Part shown: positions 32,810 to 42,403 of the stretch, piece by piece | Position numbering within the stretch: the first letter of the stretch is position 1 | Layout: every line of letters begins with the position of its first letter | From: Porticoccus sp. | Lineage (GTDB): Bacteria; Pseudomonadota; Gammaproteobacteria; Pseudomonadales; Porticoccaceae | NCBI GenBank assembly: GCA_002733125.1 | Contig: NVUM01000002.1 | Span: 52,999 to 115,576 of the forward strand | Reading direction: 5' to 3' | Length of the DNA: 62,578 nucleotides | Notes under the pieces: model-generated | What the model was told of the DNA's origin: nothing | Database searches by the model: none | The model's input: the letters and a program-made list of their open reading frames with translations, nothing else | Program-made: the position numbers and the translations under genes

Positions 32810-33568
32810 TTAAAGTAGATACATCCTGGCGGGCATCCACAGCCCTATTAGGATCATGATCAGGTTTTCGGTCAGTGATACGAAACCCAGCGGCACGTTA
32901 GAATCGCCGCCAGCGCAGGCACACTTGAGTTCGCGCTTGTCAATATAAACGGCCTTGAACACTGACACTGCTCCGACTGTGCCGATAAAAAGTGCCACCG
33001 GTGCGGCCAGCCATATCAGCACACCGGCCAACATAAAAATGCCAGCCAAGGTTTCAGCAAACGGGTAAATGTAGCTGTAGCGCACCTGTCGCTGGGCCAG
33101 CAGGTCGTAATTGAGAAACATGGTGCTGAAGCTTTCCAGCTCCTTGAGCTTCTGCAGACCCAGCAGGCACATGGAAATGGCAACAAACCACTCCAACGTG
33201 CGTATTGACCACAGTGACTCCAATGCCATCATAGCCACCGCTAATGCCATCAAAAATGCTGTAGAGAAAATCGCAACGATGGGCTGATAACTGACTTCCT
33301 TATCATCCTGCACATCCAGTCCGAAGTACTTTCGCACCTCCTCGTAGCCGCCGATGCGCTTACCGCCTATAAAAGCCTGCGGTGTTGTATCCACTTGGTG
33401 CTTGTGCTTGAAAGTATCGGCTTGGTCGCGTGTCTCGAGAAGATGGTCTTTTACCTCGAAGCCTTGTCGCTCCAGTAGATCCTTGCTTTTCAGACCAAAC
33501 GGACAGACATGCCCCTCGGTCACCATCCGATAGAGTTCAGCGGTTTGTCGGGTAACGTCATGTGCCAT
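32810..33568 (-). CDS. Glutaredoxin-MauE/DoxX membrane fusion protein
   Basis: The 252-residue protein has an N-terminal glutaredoxin-like domain (residues ~1-85) with the CPFG site after EGHV and the TTPQAFIGGKRIGGYEEV segment, and a C-terminal membrane domain of four helices of MauE/DoxX type with the pair of cysteines in KCACAGG. Such fusions are thought to move redox equivalents across the membrane. GGAGAA precedes the ATG. It sits in the copper block, where thiol redox control would make sense, but the partner is unknown. Confidence 0.82.
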   Translation of the reverse strand: MAHDVTRQTAELYRMVTEGHVCPFGLKSKDLLERQGFEVKDHLLETRDQADTFKHKHQVDTTPQAFIGGKRIGGYEEVRKYFGLDVQDDKEVSYQPIVAIFSTAFLMALAVAMMALESLWSIRTLEWFVAISMCLLGLQKLKELESFSTMFLNYDLLAQRQVRYSYIYPFAETLAGIFMLAGVLIWLAAPVALFIGTVGAVSVFKAVYIDKRELKCACAGGDSNVPLGFVSLTENLIMILIGLWMPARMYLL

Positions 33569-33736
33569 TTAAAATTCTCCAGTGTCAGCTATTCAACACA
33601 ATCCTACCGTTATGCCCACAATATAAAAACACAGTGTTCCCGCAGCTAAATAGCTACCAAAAGAAATTGAGCTGAGCGCGCTGTCTGATGTTTGTTACAG
33701 TAAGTAGTTCGTTTGGATAGTGTCTGCCGGCCAATC

Positions 33737-35023
33737 TTATTTTAGCAGTATAGGTGCAAAGCCGCCCCCCGGTGTGCGGAAGTTGGTGGTTTGCCCTCGA
33801 TACAGCCTTGCCGCGGCCAAGAGCAGGGCACCGCGGTAGGTATACAGACGTACGTCAACTTTGAGCATTTCCCGCTCGCCATCCACCAGAACCTGGCGCT
33901 CGGAGGGCGGCACAAAGGCCTGAGCGATGTAGTCGCTTTCGAGAATTCGGGCAAATGTACTTTTGGTGAGCTTGCTACCCCGGTACACGCCCTTGCTGCC
34001 ATGACCAGCTACAGGTTTGAAGAACCATCGCCGACGCTGTTGCCAGAGCTCTTTTGCGTTGTCGGTGGTGACTTGTACTGAACGCGGAATACCGCGGTGG
34101 AGCAATCCGGCATTTTTAGCACTCAATCCCCATTCCATAAGGATTGCACGATCGGACAATACCGCCAAATTGCGTTTGTCCGCGAGCAGTGCATGGGTAT
34201 AGGGGTTGGGAGTAATGACAGCGCCACCGCCTAACCAGGCCGAGCGCAAATCGGTGTGTTCAGAGGCTTCCAGTCCGAAGTCCACCAGGCGGTTGTAGAC
34301 CAGGTCGATTCGTTTGTCGCCATTGTATAACACGCCTGACTCATATCTGAGATCAGAAGGAGAAAGTATCAGGGTATCAATGCCATTGTTTTCCAATAGC
34401 TGCTGCGCCAGTCGGAACTCGGGGTAGAGATGCTGCTCGGTAGGCTGATCATCGACGATTGCTATTCTCTCCGGGCGTCCGCTGCCGCGCTGAGCGCGCC
34501 ATTCACTCTCGAATTGAGCGATTACCGCGGCGTCGAAGTCTTCCGCCCAAGCCACCCGCTTAGAACCACCGCAGCATTGCAGTTGGGCCCGTGCCAGTAT
34601 GGCATTGAGGAATGCGCCCCCGGCATTGGTATTGACTTCGATAAGGCGAGGTCCATCCTCGCCGAGATGGAAATCATAGCCCATAAGGGCCCCCGCAGGG
34701 CCGGGGTTGAGCTGTGCATTACCTGGGCCCCAGGACAGCACTCGTCGTCGATAGTCGGGGAGTGCTGCAGCGGCCTCCAGGGCTTGGACGATTGCCTGCA
34801 TTTGATCCAAATCCTGATCGGGAACGAAGACGGCGGCATTGGAGAAGAATTGTTGCCAAGCTGTGCTGGATAGAATCTCGTCCGCTTTATCGCCCAACAG
34901 ATTAGCGAGGTTGCCAAGGATTGCTGGCCGATCGAGAGTGACGCAGACACAGAGTTGGTTCAGCCTTTCGGCTTCGGTCTCTTGTGAGAAATACGAGGAT
35001 TGGGTCACGGATCTATTTTGCAT
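33737..35023 (-). CDS. ATP-grasp-like protein
   Basis: This ~428-residue protein has a C-terminal ATP-grasp-like core with RRRWFFKPVAGHGSKGVYRG, an acceptor-like IAQAFVPPSE segment and a LKVDVRLYTYRG strand carrying the expected acidic metal ligands. The N-terminal half contains LIEVNTNAGGAFLNAIL. It could ligate a carboxylate to an amine or thiol. I do not know the substrate. The start is uncertain: ATG at 35023 is used; an upstream ATG at 35113 gives a longer N-terminus. It is divergent from the cus cluster. Confidence 0.7.
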   Translation of the reverse strand: MQNRSVTQSSYFSQETEAERLNQLCVCVTLDRPAILGNLANLLGDKADEILSSTAWQQFFSNAAVFVPDQDLDQMQAIVQALEAAAALPDYRRRVLSWGPGNAQLNPGPAGALMGYDFHLGEDGPRLIEVNTNAGGAFLNAILARAQLQCCGGSKRVAWAEDFDAAVIAQFESEWRAQRGSGRPERIAIVDDQPTEQHLYPEFRLAQQLLENNGIDTLILSPSDLRYESGVLYNGDKRIDLVYNRLVDFGLEASEHTDLRSAWLGGGAVITPNPYTHALLADKRNLAVLSDRAILMEWGLSAKNAGLLHRGIPRSVQVTTDNAKELWQQRRRWFFKPVAGHGSKGVYRGSKLTKSTFARILESDYIAQAFVPPSERQVLVDGEREMLKVDVRLYTYRGALLLAAARLYRGQTTNFRTPGGGFAPILLK

Positions 35024-35315
35024 TGTTGCTATTGGAGGACCAACGGTACATGGGAACGAACAAAAGTGCGACATACCAGCCATACCGATAGGTTCTGACC
35101 AAACCGACCACAACTCCCGCTACGTCAACCAATCAAAGCTCGGTAGCAATGATGCTCATGCCTTTAACTAAATGCTTATGATATTTGTTGCCGTATATCA
35201 TGAAATGTGAAATTTTAAGATTGAGCACAGCGGGAAATCCTTTTCCGCCGCATGACGCAAAGATTACAACGATGTAGTTTTGGAGTAATCTTCTGTTGGC
35301 GCTGCCTTCTTATTA

Positions 35316-35816
35316 TTGGCAATGATAAAGTTGATGTCATCTGTAACCCTTCCGAACAGGGCAAGGGACAGACTGGTAGACGTTGGTTTATCGCGCAGAG
35401 TATCGGCGATTCGGCACGAGCAAAAGTGGGGTTGGGTGATCCGGGACATACGTGTTGTAGTTCTCTTGATAATAACGTTGCTGTGGCAGACCTCTGCCGT
35501 GGCGGTTCCGGTCTATTGCTCTATGGGCGACGAAGCAAATGAGCGTGCCGCAATCCCCCATGATGCTGCCGAGCACAATAACCATGAGGCAATGCTCAAT
35601 CTTGACGATCAACAACATAACGAGATGGATTGTTGTGTTACTGGCAAATCAGGAACGGGGTGCGTCACATCGGGATGTGTCGTGCCCGTTCAGTTGCTGA
35701 TACCGATGGTGGCTTTACCAATGGCACCGGACACCCGTTCTAGTGGCATCGTTTTCCTTTCTGTCGTCTTTCCCCCGGCACCGATTTTTCCTTTCCTAAG
35801 ACCTCCTATCGCCTGA
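35316..35816 (+). CDS. Small secreted Cys/His-containing protein upstream of cusC
   Basis: The reading frame covers 166 residues, with a hydrophobic segment VVVLLIITLLWQTSAVAVP acting as a signal peptide. The true start may be the GTG at 35436, directly before it. The mature part carries histidines (PHDAAEHNNHEAM, DDQQHNEMD) and the cysteine cluster CCVTGKSGTGCVTSGC, then a second hydrophobic stretch. Small proteins of this look often precede copper pumps. It could buffer periplasmic copper. Family and role are not established. Confidence 0.55.
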   Translation: MAMIKLMSSVTLPNRARDRLVDVGLSRRVSAIRHEQKWGWVIRDIRVVVLLIITLLWQTSAVAVPVYCSMGDEANERAAIPHDAAEHNNHEAMLNLDDQQHNEMDCCVTGKSGTGCVTSGCVVPVQLLIPMVALPMAPDTRSSGIVFLSVVFPPAPIFPFLRPPIA

Positions 35817-35939
35817 TTTCAAGGGCCTAATCCGTTCTATAAACACCAGAAATATGCCTAGTTCGGAAGGACCGGGCCATAAACGCAATCTTGTTGCGTG
35901 AATCTGAAATCCATTGGCGATATATCGTCGGAGGCAAAT

Positions 35940-37274
35940 ATGAATCTATCGCGAGTAACAAGCCTTGTACTTGGTTTGATTATGCTCCCCCTGCTCGTTA
36001 CCGGCAGTACTTGCGTCAATGCACAGACAATACAAGAGAGGTTGACACTGAAGGAGGCCGTGGACATCGCCATTGCGGCTGACCCCTGGCTGGCCGGTAG
36101 CCGCTATACGCAGTCCGCTCTGACCGATGAGGCAACGGCTGCCGCAACTCTGCCAGATCCCAGGATGAGTTTGATGGCCAGCAATTTTCCTGTCGACAGT
36201 TTAGACATTGATCAGGAGGCGATGACCCAACTCTCAGTGGGAGTCAGCCAAATGTTTCCGCGGGGCGATTCGCTCGCTCTGGCGAGACGGCAGAAGCTGC
36301 AGCTCGCGCTACAGCACCCATTGTTGCGGCAAGACCGCCGGGCCAAAGTGACGGCGACCGTCGCACAGATATGGCTGGATGCGTACATCGCTCAGGAAAG
36401 CATCCAATTGATAGAGGAAGACCGGGCATTATTTGAATATCTGGTCGACGCGGCAGAGGCCAGTTACTCGACAGCCACAGGTCGCGCGCGACAACAGGAT
36501 GTGATCCGCGCCCAACTGGAGCTGACGCGGCTTGAGGACCGATTGACGGCGCTCAGGCAGCGACAGGAAACCGCCCAGATGCGTCTGTCCGAATGGGTTG
36601 GCCCCCCAGCTGGCAATGGACTTGCGCGGGTGATGCCGACGGAATCGCTGGCCGTACCGGTGTCGACTTCCGCTTCTGAACAGGAGCGGTATGTATGGGT
36701 AAGCAATCATCCCACGTTGATGGCATTGGACAGAAGAATCGAGGCTATGGAAACTGATGTCGATCTTGCACGACAGAAATACAAGCCCGAATGGGGACTC
36801 ACTGCCCAGTATGGTTATCGTGACCGGGACCCGATGGGCCGTGACAGAGCAGATCTGTTTTCCGTTGGGGTCACCTTCGATCTGCCCATTTTCACCACTA
36901 ACCGACAGGACAAGGCGGTCAGCGCTGCCATTAGCCATGCCGAGTCGATCAGGACCGAGAAGCAATTATTGATCCGCCGGTTGATTGCGGAGCTGGAAAC
37001 GGCGAGTGTCCACTTAGGGCGTCTTGATGAGCGACACGCACTTTACGTCGACCAGCTGTTGCCGAAAATGGCGGAACTGGCTGAAGCCTCTCTGACTGCC
37101 TATAACAGCGACGATGGCGACTTCGCCGAAGCCGTGCGTGCCCGTATTGCCGAGTTGAATGCCAAGATTGAAGCACTCGCTATCTCAGTGGAGCGCCAAA
37201 AGACCATCGCCCAAATCAATTACCTGCTCGCCCAGGCCTCGCCTGACTCGACGCGTCCGGTTGAAGACTTCTGA
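35940..37274 (+). CDS. cusC: TolC-family outer-membrane efflux protein (CusC type)
   Basis: This 444-residue outer-membrane factor starts at ATG 35940, five bases after GGAGG; the signal peptide ends near TCVNAQ. The usual duplicated coiled-coil repeats are seen (LKEAVDIAIAADPWLAGSR and FTTNRQDKAVSAAISHAE). It forms the exit duct for the copper pump encoded just downstream. The adaptor gene starts 10 bases after its stop. Confidence 0.88.
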   Translation: MNLSRVTSLVLGLIMLPLLVTGSTCVNAQTIQERLTLKEAVDIAIAADPWLAGSRYTQSALTDEATAAATLPDPRMSLMASNFPVDSLDIDQEAMTQLSVGVSQMFPRGDSLALARRQKLQLALQHPLLRQDRRAKVTATVAQIWLDAYIAQESIQLIEEDRALFEYLVDAAEASYSTATGRARQQDVIRAQLELTRLEDRLTALRQRQETAQMRLSEWVGPPAGNGLARVMPTESLAVPVSTSASEQERYVWVSNHPTLMALDRRIEAMETDVDLARQKYKPEWGLTAQYGYRDRDPMGRDRADLFSVGVTFDLPIFTTNRQDKAVSAAISHAESIRTEKQLLIRRLIAELETASVHLGRLDERHALYVDQLLPKMAELAEASLTAYNSDDGDFAEAVRARIAELNAKIEALAISVERQKTIAQINYLLAQASPDSTRPVEDF

Positions 37275-37284
37275 GGTGTTAAAA

Positions 37285-38883
37285 ATGAAAGCTTTTTCAA
37301 AGATATTGATGGGGGCCATTATCGGTGTACTGGTTGGCGCAGGCGGCAGCTGGTTGTTGGGTCATTTAAAGGAAGATGGCATCAATGCGACTGACGGCGA
37401 ACGTGAACCACTCTACTGGGTGGCGCCTATGGATCCGAATTACCGGCGTGACAAACCCGGGAAATCGCCAATGAATATGGATTTGATCCCCGTTTACGAA
37501 GAGAAAGGCGAAGAGAGTGAAGCCGGTACAGTTCTAATTTCCCCCGATGTTGTCAACAATTTTGGTGTGCGCACCGCCACTGTCGAATCGGGCCACCTGC
37601 ATCTGGAGGTCAAAACGGTGGGCTATGTGCAGTATGACGAGAATCGCCTGGTTCATATGCACCCCAGAGTGGATGGCTGGATCGAAAAATTGTATGTCAA
37701 GGCCGCAGGTGATCGGATAGAAAAAGGAGAACCCCTGTATGCGCTCTATTCACCGACGCTGGTCAACGCTCAAGAGGAGTTACTGTTGGCGTTGAAGCGC
37801 GACAATCCGGTCCTGATCCGTGCCGCCGCGGAGCGGTTGTCGGCTTTGCAGGTGCCGGCATCGGATGTCGAGAAGTTACGCCAGACTCGTCGAGTCAGTC
37901 AGACGATCACCATTACCGCGCCGCAGTCCGGTGTCATTGACAATCTGGGCGTGCGAGAGGGCATGTTTATAAAACCCGGCATGCGTTTGATGGCTATTGG
38001 ACAACTGGAGCACCTTTGGGTCATCGGTGAAGTCTTCGAGCGTCAGGTGAGTCTCGTCAGGGTTGACGACAAGGTGCGCATGCGGCTGGACTACCTGCCT
38101 GGCAGGGAGTGGTTGGGCCAAGTGGACTATGTCTACCCGTCGCTAAACGAAAATACGCGCACCGCACAGATTCGCGTGCATTTCGACAATCCGGACGGCT
38201 TTTTGAAGCCCGGCATGTTTGCACAAATAGTCATTGATACCCAACCGGGCCCCGAAACCCTTTTGATCCCGCGGGAGGCACTAATCCGTACTGGCAGCCA
38301 GATGCGTGTAGTGTTGGCTCTGGGTGGGGGTAAATTCAAGTCCATTGCCGTCAGGGCTGGACGCGTGGGCGAGCGGCAGGTGGAAATACTCTCGGGTCTT
38401 AATGAAGGAGAGCGTATTGTCACCTCCGCGCAGTTCCTGATTGACTCGGAATCCAGCAAGACCTCTGATTTCAAACGGATGTCGCATGCCGAGGACGAAA
38501 CGTCATTGTCAGTCTGGGTAGCTGCGCGTATCGCCAGCCTGACACCAAATCAGCGCATGGTCGCCCTTGAGCACGAGGCTATCCCGGACTGGCAGTGGCC
38601 CGCCATGACCATGAATTTTGCCGTCGACGAATCTGTCGACATGGGTGAATTAAGCCCAGACATGCGTCTGCACGTGCAGGTCACCCGGGGCTCTGATGGC
38701 AATTATCGGTTGACCCAGGTACGCATTCCCGGCACCGAAGAGGCTCGTGAGAGACCGCCAACGGAAGAGAATCATAGTCAACATACTGGCCCGGGACCTG
38801 AGATAACACCGACACCGGATCACAGTACTGGCCAGGGCATGGAGCAGGGTAGTCCTGACGAGGGGGAGAGCGACCATGATTGA
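37285..38883 (+). CDS. cusB: CusB-type adaptor with N-terminal metal-binding and C-terminal CusF domains
   Basis: The 532-residue adaptor starts at ATG 37285 with GAGG upstream and a membrane anchor or signal segment. Near residues 45-75 it has a heavy-metal-binding motif (YWVAPMDPNYRRDKPGKSP, then MNMDL), then the lipoyl, hairpin and barrel domains of an RND adaptor, and at about 425-500 a CusF-like OB domain. The latter keeps all Cu(I)/Ag(I) ligands: H in LEHEAIPDW and W, M, M in WPAMTMNF. The tail is acidic, His-containing and low-complexity. Fusing the metallochaperone to the adaptor replaces a separate cusF gene. It overlaps cusA by eight bases. Confidence 0.92.
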   Translation: MKAFSKILMGAIIGVLVGAGGSWLLGHLKEDGINATDGEREPLYWVAPMDPNYRRDKPGKSPMNMDLIPVYEEKGEESEAGTVLISPDVVNNFGVRTATVESGHLHLEVKTVGYVQYDENRLVHMHPRVDGWIEKLYVKAAGDRIEKGEPLYALYSPTLVNAQEELLLALKRDNPVLIRAAAERLSALQVPASDVEKLRQTRRVSQTITITAPQSGVIDNLGVREGMFIKPGMRLMAIGQLEHLWVIGEVFERQVSLVRVDDKVRMRLDYLPGREWLGQVDYVYPSLNENTRTAQIRVHFDNPDGFLKPGMFAQIVIDTQPGPETLLIPREALIRTGSQMRVVLALGGGKFKSIAVRAGRVGERQVEILSGLNEGERIVTSAQFLIDSESSKTSDFKRMSHAEDETSLSVWVAARIASLTPNQRMVALEHEAIPDWQWPAMTMNFAVDESVDMGELSPDMRLHVQVTRGSDGNYRLTQVRIPGTEEARERPPTEENHSQHTGPGPEITPTPDHSTGQGMEQGSPDEGESDHD

Positions 38884-41800
38884 ATCCGTTATCCGCTGGT
38901 CGATTGGCAATCGCTTTTTTGTATTGCTGGCCACCCTGATATTGGTTGGTGGCGGTCTGTTTGCACTGAAAAACACGCCAGTGGACGCTATTCCAGACCT
39001 ATCTGACGTCCAGGTGATCATCAAAACCAGTTATCCAGGGCAGGCACCACAAGTCGTGGAGGACCAGGTAACCTATCCGCTGACCACCACCATGCTATCG
39101 GTTCCGGGTGCGGTCACGGTGCGTGGCTACTCCTTCTTCGGCGACTCCTACGTCTATGTGATTTTTGACGAGGAGACGGATGCCTACTGGGCGCGCTCGC
39201 GGGTGCTGGAGTATCTGTCCCAGGTGGCACCGACATTGCCATCCAGTGCCCGACCACAGCTGGGGCCGGACGCCACCGGCGTTGGCTGGATCTACCTCTA
39301 TGCTTTGGTGGATCGCACTGGCAAACACGATCTCAGCCAGCTACGCAGCCTGCAAGACTGGTTTTTGAAATACGAACTGCAAACCGTGTCGGGTGTTTCG
39401 GAAGTGGCGACGCTCGGAGGCATGGTCAAACAGTACCAGGTGAAAGTGAATCCGGAAAAACTGCGCGCGTTTGGTATCCCGCTGTCCCATATTCAAACAG
39501 CCATTCGCAGGGGCAACCAGGAGATCGGTGCCTCGGTGGTGGAAATGGCCGAAGCTGAATACATGGTGCGGGTTAGCGGTTATATCCAGGGCATTGAGGA
39601 TCTCGCCACTATTCCCCTGGGCGTAAATAACAATGGTGCACCGTTGCTACTCAAGGATGTGGCGGATATTGATCTGGGGCCACAGATGCGGCGGGGCGTC
39701 GCCGAACTTAATGGTGAGGGCGAGGCCGTGGGCGGCATTGTGGTGATGCGCTTTGGCGAGAATGCCCAGAAGACCATCGATGGTGTCAAGGCCAAGCTGG
39801 AGAAGCTCAAGGCGGGTTTGCCTGAAGGGGTTGAGATCGTTACCGTCTACGATCGCTCTGGGCTGATTTCTCGCGCCATTGACAGTTTGTGGACAAGCCT
39901 GGTTGAAGAGCTTGCCATCGTAGCGCTGATTTGTGTCATTTTCCTTTTTCATGTCAGATCATCACTGGTGGCAGTGATCAGCCTGCCGTTGGGGATTCTG
40001 ACAGCATTTATCGTGATGTATTGGCAGGGGATCAATGCCAACATCATGTCGTTGGGGGGTATTGCGATTGCGATCGGCGCCATGATTGATGGCGCTATCG
40101 TCATGATCGAGAACATGCACAAGCACATGGAGCGCACGCCATTGACGCCGGAAAACCGCTGGAAGGTAGTGGCCGAATCGGCTGCCGAGGTGGGACCGGC
40201 GTTGTTCTTTAGTCTGTTGATTATCACTGTGAGCTTTGTCCCGGTATTTACCCTGGAGGCGCAGGAAGGGCGCATGTTCAGTCCGCTGGCCTTCACCAAA
40301 ACCTATGCCATGGCAGCCAGCGCGGCGCTTGCTGTCACAGTAGTCCCGGTTTTGATGGGGTATTTCATCAGAGGCAGGGTAGTCGCCGAAAGCAGAAATC
40401 CGGTTAACAGATTGCTGATTGCAGGGTATATGCCGCTGCTCAAGAGCGTATTGCGTTTCCCAAAAACCACGCTCGTAATGGCTGTCGTGATATTCCTGGT
40501 CGGTATCTGGCCGGTCAATAAAATTGGCAGTGAGTTCATACCGGATCTGGATGAGGGCGATCTCATGTATATGCCCACGACTTACCCGGGGTTATCGGTT
40601 GGCAAAGCCAGGGAGTTGCTGCAGCAAACTGACAAGTTGATCGCGACTGTACCTGAGGTGAAGACAGTATTTGGAAAAATTGGGCGTGCTGAGACAGCGA
40701 CTGATCCGGCGCCGCTGACCATGATCGAGACCTTTATTCAACTCAAGCACAAAGATGAATGGCGTGAGGGCATGACCACGGAGAAACTGAAGAAGGAACT
40801 GGATGCCCTGGTGAAATTTCCTGGCCTGACCAACGCTTGGGTAATGCCGATTAAGACCCGTATTGACATGCTGGCCACCGGTATCAAGACCCCGGTTGGC
40901 ATCAAAGTGGCTGGAGAGGACCTGATGGAAATCCAGAAAATCGGTCAGCAATTGGAGCAGATTCTCAAGGATGTGCCCGGCACCGCCTCGGTTTATTCCG
41001 AACGGGTGGCCGGCGGGCGTTATATCAAGGTGGATATCCAGCGGGAACAGGCCGCGCGCTATGGCCTCAATATTGCCGATGTACAGCAGGTGTTAGCTAC
41101 CGCTATTGGTGGTATGAATGTGGCACAGACCATTGAGGGACTGGAGCGTTATCCTATTAATCTGCGCTATCCACAGGATTACCGCGATTCACCGGAACAG
41201 CTCTCGCTGTTGCCTATCGTCACACCTGGCGGCCAGCGTATTGCGTTGGCTGATGTGGCGAGAGTGTATGTAGAAGACGGCCCTCCGGCCATCAAGAGCG
41301 AGAACGCACGGCTGAATGGTTGGATCTTTGTCGATATTGACGGTGTGGATGTGGGCAGTTACGTCGAACAGGCCATGGCGACTGTTCAGAGCGAACTGGA
41401 TTTGCCTGTGGGCTATTCGGTGTCATGGTCCGGCCAGTATGAGTACATGCAGCGGGCCAAGGAAAAGCTGACCTATGTGATTCCGCTGACTTTGGCCATC
41501 ATTATCGTGCTGCTGTATATGAACTTTCGTAACTTTACTGAAATTGCCATCATCCTCGGTACACTGCCGCTGGCTGTGATCGGTTCCATCTGGCTCATGT
41601 ACCTTCTGGGTTACAATTTTTCAGTTGCAGTGGCCGTTGGATTTATTGCGCTCGCCGGTGTCACGGTGGAGATAGGCATCATTATGCTCACCTACCTCAA
41701 TCAATCTTACTCTCGGTTGTTGCGCCAGTGCAGTGAGCAGGGAGTGAAACCACGTAAGGGAGAGGTCCTGGAGGCTGTCATACAGGGGGCCGGGCTTCGC

Positions 41801-41998
41801 GTAAGGCCAGTGATGATGACTACGGTCTCCACCATCGCCGGGTTACTGCCCATTATGCTCAGTACAGGCACGGGAGCGGAAGTGGTTAGCAGGATTGCGG
41901 CGCCAATGGTGGGTGGAATGATCAGCGCAGTAGTGTTGACATTGCTAGTATTGCCCGTGGTGTATTACCTGTGGCGGGGGTATTCGTTGGACAGTTGA
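38876..41998 (+). CDS. cusA: Copper/silver RND efflux pump CusA
   Basis: This 1040-residue RND pump has the fourth-helix motif AIGAMIDGAIVMIEN of the monovalent copper/silver class. The three methionines that bind Cu(I) in E. coli CusA have counterparts in LMYMPTTYPG, PLTMIETFIQL and RIDMLATGIK. It is last in the cusC-cusB-cusA operon. Together with copA and copB it gives export and oxidation of copper in the periplasm. Confidence 0.95.
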   Translation: MIESVIRWSIGNRFFVLLATLILVGGGLFALKNTPVDAIPDLSDVQVIIKTSYPGQAPQVVEDQVTYPLTTTMLSVPGAVTVRGYSFFGDSYVYVIFDEETDAYWARSRVLEYLSQVAPTLPSSARPQLGPDATGVGWIYLYALVDRTGKHDLSQLRSLQDWFLKYELQTVSGVSEVATLGGMVKQYQVKVNPEKLRAFGIPLSHIQTAIRRGNQEIGASVVEMAEAEYMVRVSGYIQGIEDLATIPLGVNNNGAPLLLKDVADIDLGPQMRRGVAELNGEGEAVGGIVVMRFGENAQKTIDGVKAKLEKLKAGLPEGVEIVTVYDRSGLISRAIDSLWTSLVEELAIVALICVIFLFHVRSSLVAVISLPLGILTAFIVMYWQGINANIMSLGGIAIAIGAMIDGAIVMIENMHKHMERTPLTPENRWKVVAESAAEVGPALFFSLLIITVSFVPVFTLEAQEGRMFSPLAFTKTYAMAASAALAVTVVPVLMGYFIRGRVVAESRNPVNRLLIAGYMPLLKSVLRFPKTTLVMAVVIFLVGIWPVNKIGSEFIPDLDEGDLMYMPTTYPGLSVGKARELLQQTDKLIATVPEVKTVFGKIGRAETATDPAPLTMIETFIQLKHKDEWREGMTTEKLKKELDALVKFPGLTNAWVMPIKTRIDMLATGIKTPVGIKVAGEDLMEIQKIGQQLEQILKDVPGTASVYSERVAGGRYIKVDIQREQAARYGLNIADVQQVLATAIGGMNVAQTIEGLERYPINLRYPQDYRDSPEQLSLLPIVTPGGQRIALADVARVYVEDGPPAIKSENARLNGWIFVDIDGVDVGSYVEQAMATVQSELDLPVGYSVSWSGQYEYMQRAKEKLTYVIPLTLAIIIVLLYMNFRNFTEIAIILGTLPLAVIGSIWLMYLLGYNFSVAVAVGFIALAGVTVEIGIIMLTYLNQSYSRLLRQCSEQGVKPRKGEVLEAVIQGAGLRVRPVMMTTVSTIAGLLPIMLSTGTGAEVVSRIAAPMVGGMISAVVLTLLVLPVVYYLWRGYSLDS

Positions 41999-42085
41999 TT
42001 TTAGTCAGATCACAGGCCGAGGCGGAAAGGATGTCATCTTTGTGCCCGAATCGGTTTTGTCGCTATTGAATGCTTCGAAACTATT

Positions 42086-42111
42086 CACCCGCTTCCATCC
42101 AAAGGCGGGTG
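42086..42111. terminator. Possible hairpin after cusA
   Basis: Seven-base arms CACCCGC and GCGGGTG flank a 12-base loop, about 90 bases after the cusA stop. The downstream bases are only partly T-rich (ggagttttct), so termination is uncertain. The rest of 41999-42403 shows no recognised gene. Confidence 0.3.
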
Positions 42112-42403
42112 TCGGGAGTTTTCTCTACCGTGCCAGAGAGCCGTAGCGCGGCATAAACATGCACGGCTGTCGGTATTACTCCCCAAACATGTTGAACACG
42201 AGCCGTGAGAACAGCTTTTTCAGCGTAGCCTGCGGATGAGGGAACCGTATTTGAGCGTGCAAATATTGGGTGATTTCGGTTTTTCTGTACCTCCCGGCAA
42301 TGCAGAGGCTGTATGACCACTGCGCGAAAGACGCCGATTGACAGCTCCTGCCGGCATCCGATAATGTCCGTTGCTCCTGTCTTAATCCCGGCAAAAGTTC
42401 CCG

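Noticed and set aside
38899-38911. CGATTGGCAATCG at the start of cusA, similar to the palindromes at 1347 and 2856
   Set aside because: It encodes the conserved SIGNRFF start of this pump family and lacks the outer AC/GT bases of the other two copies, so the likeness is probably due to coding constraint.
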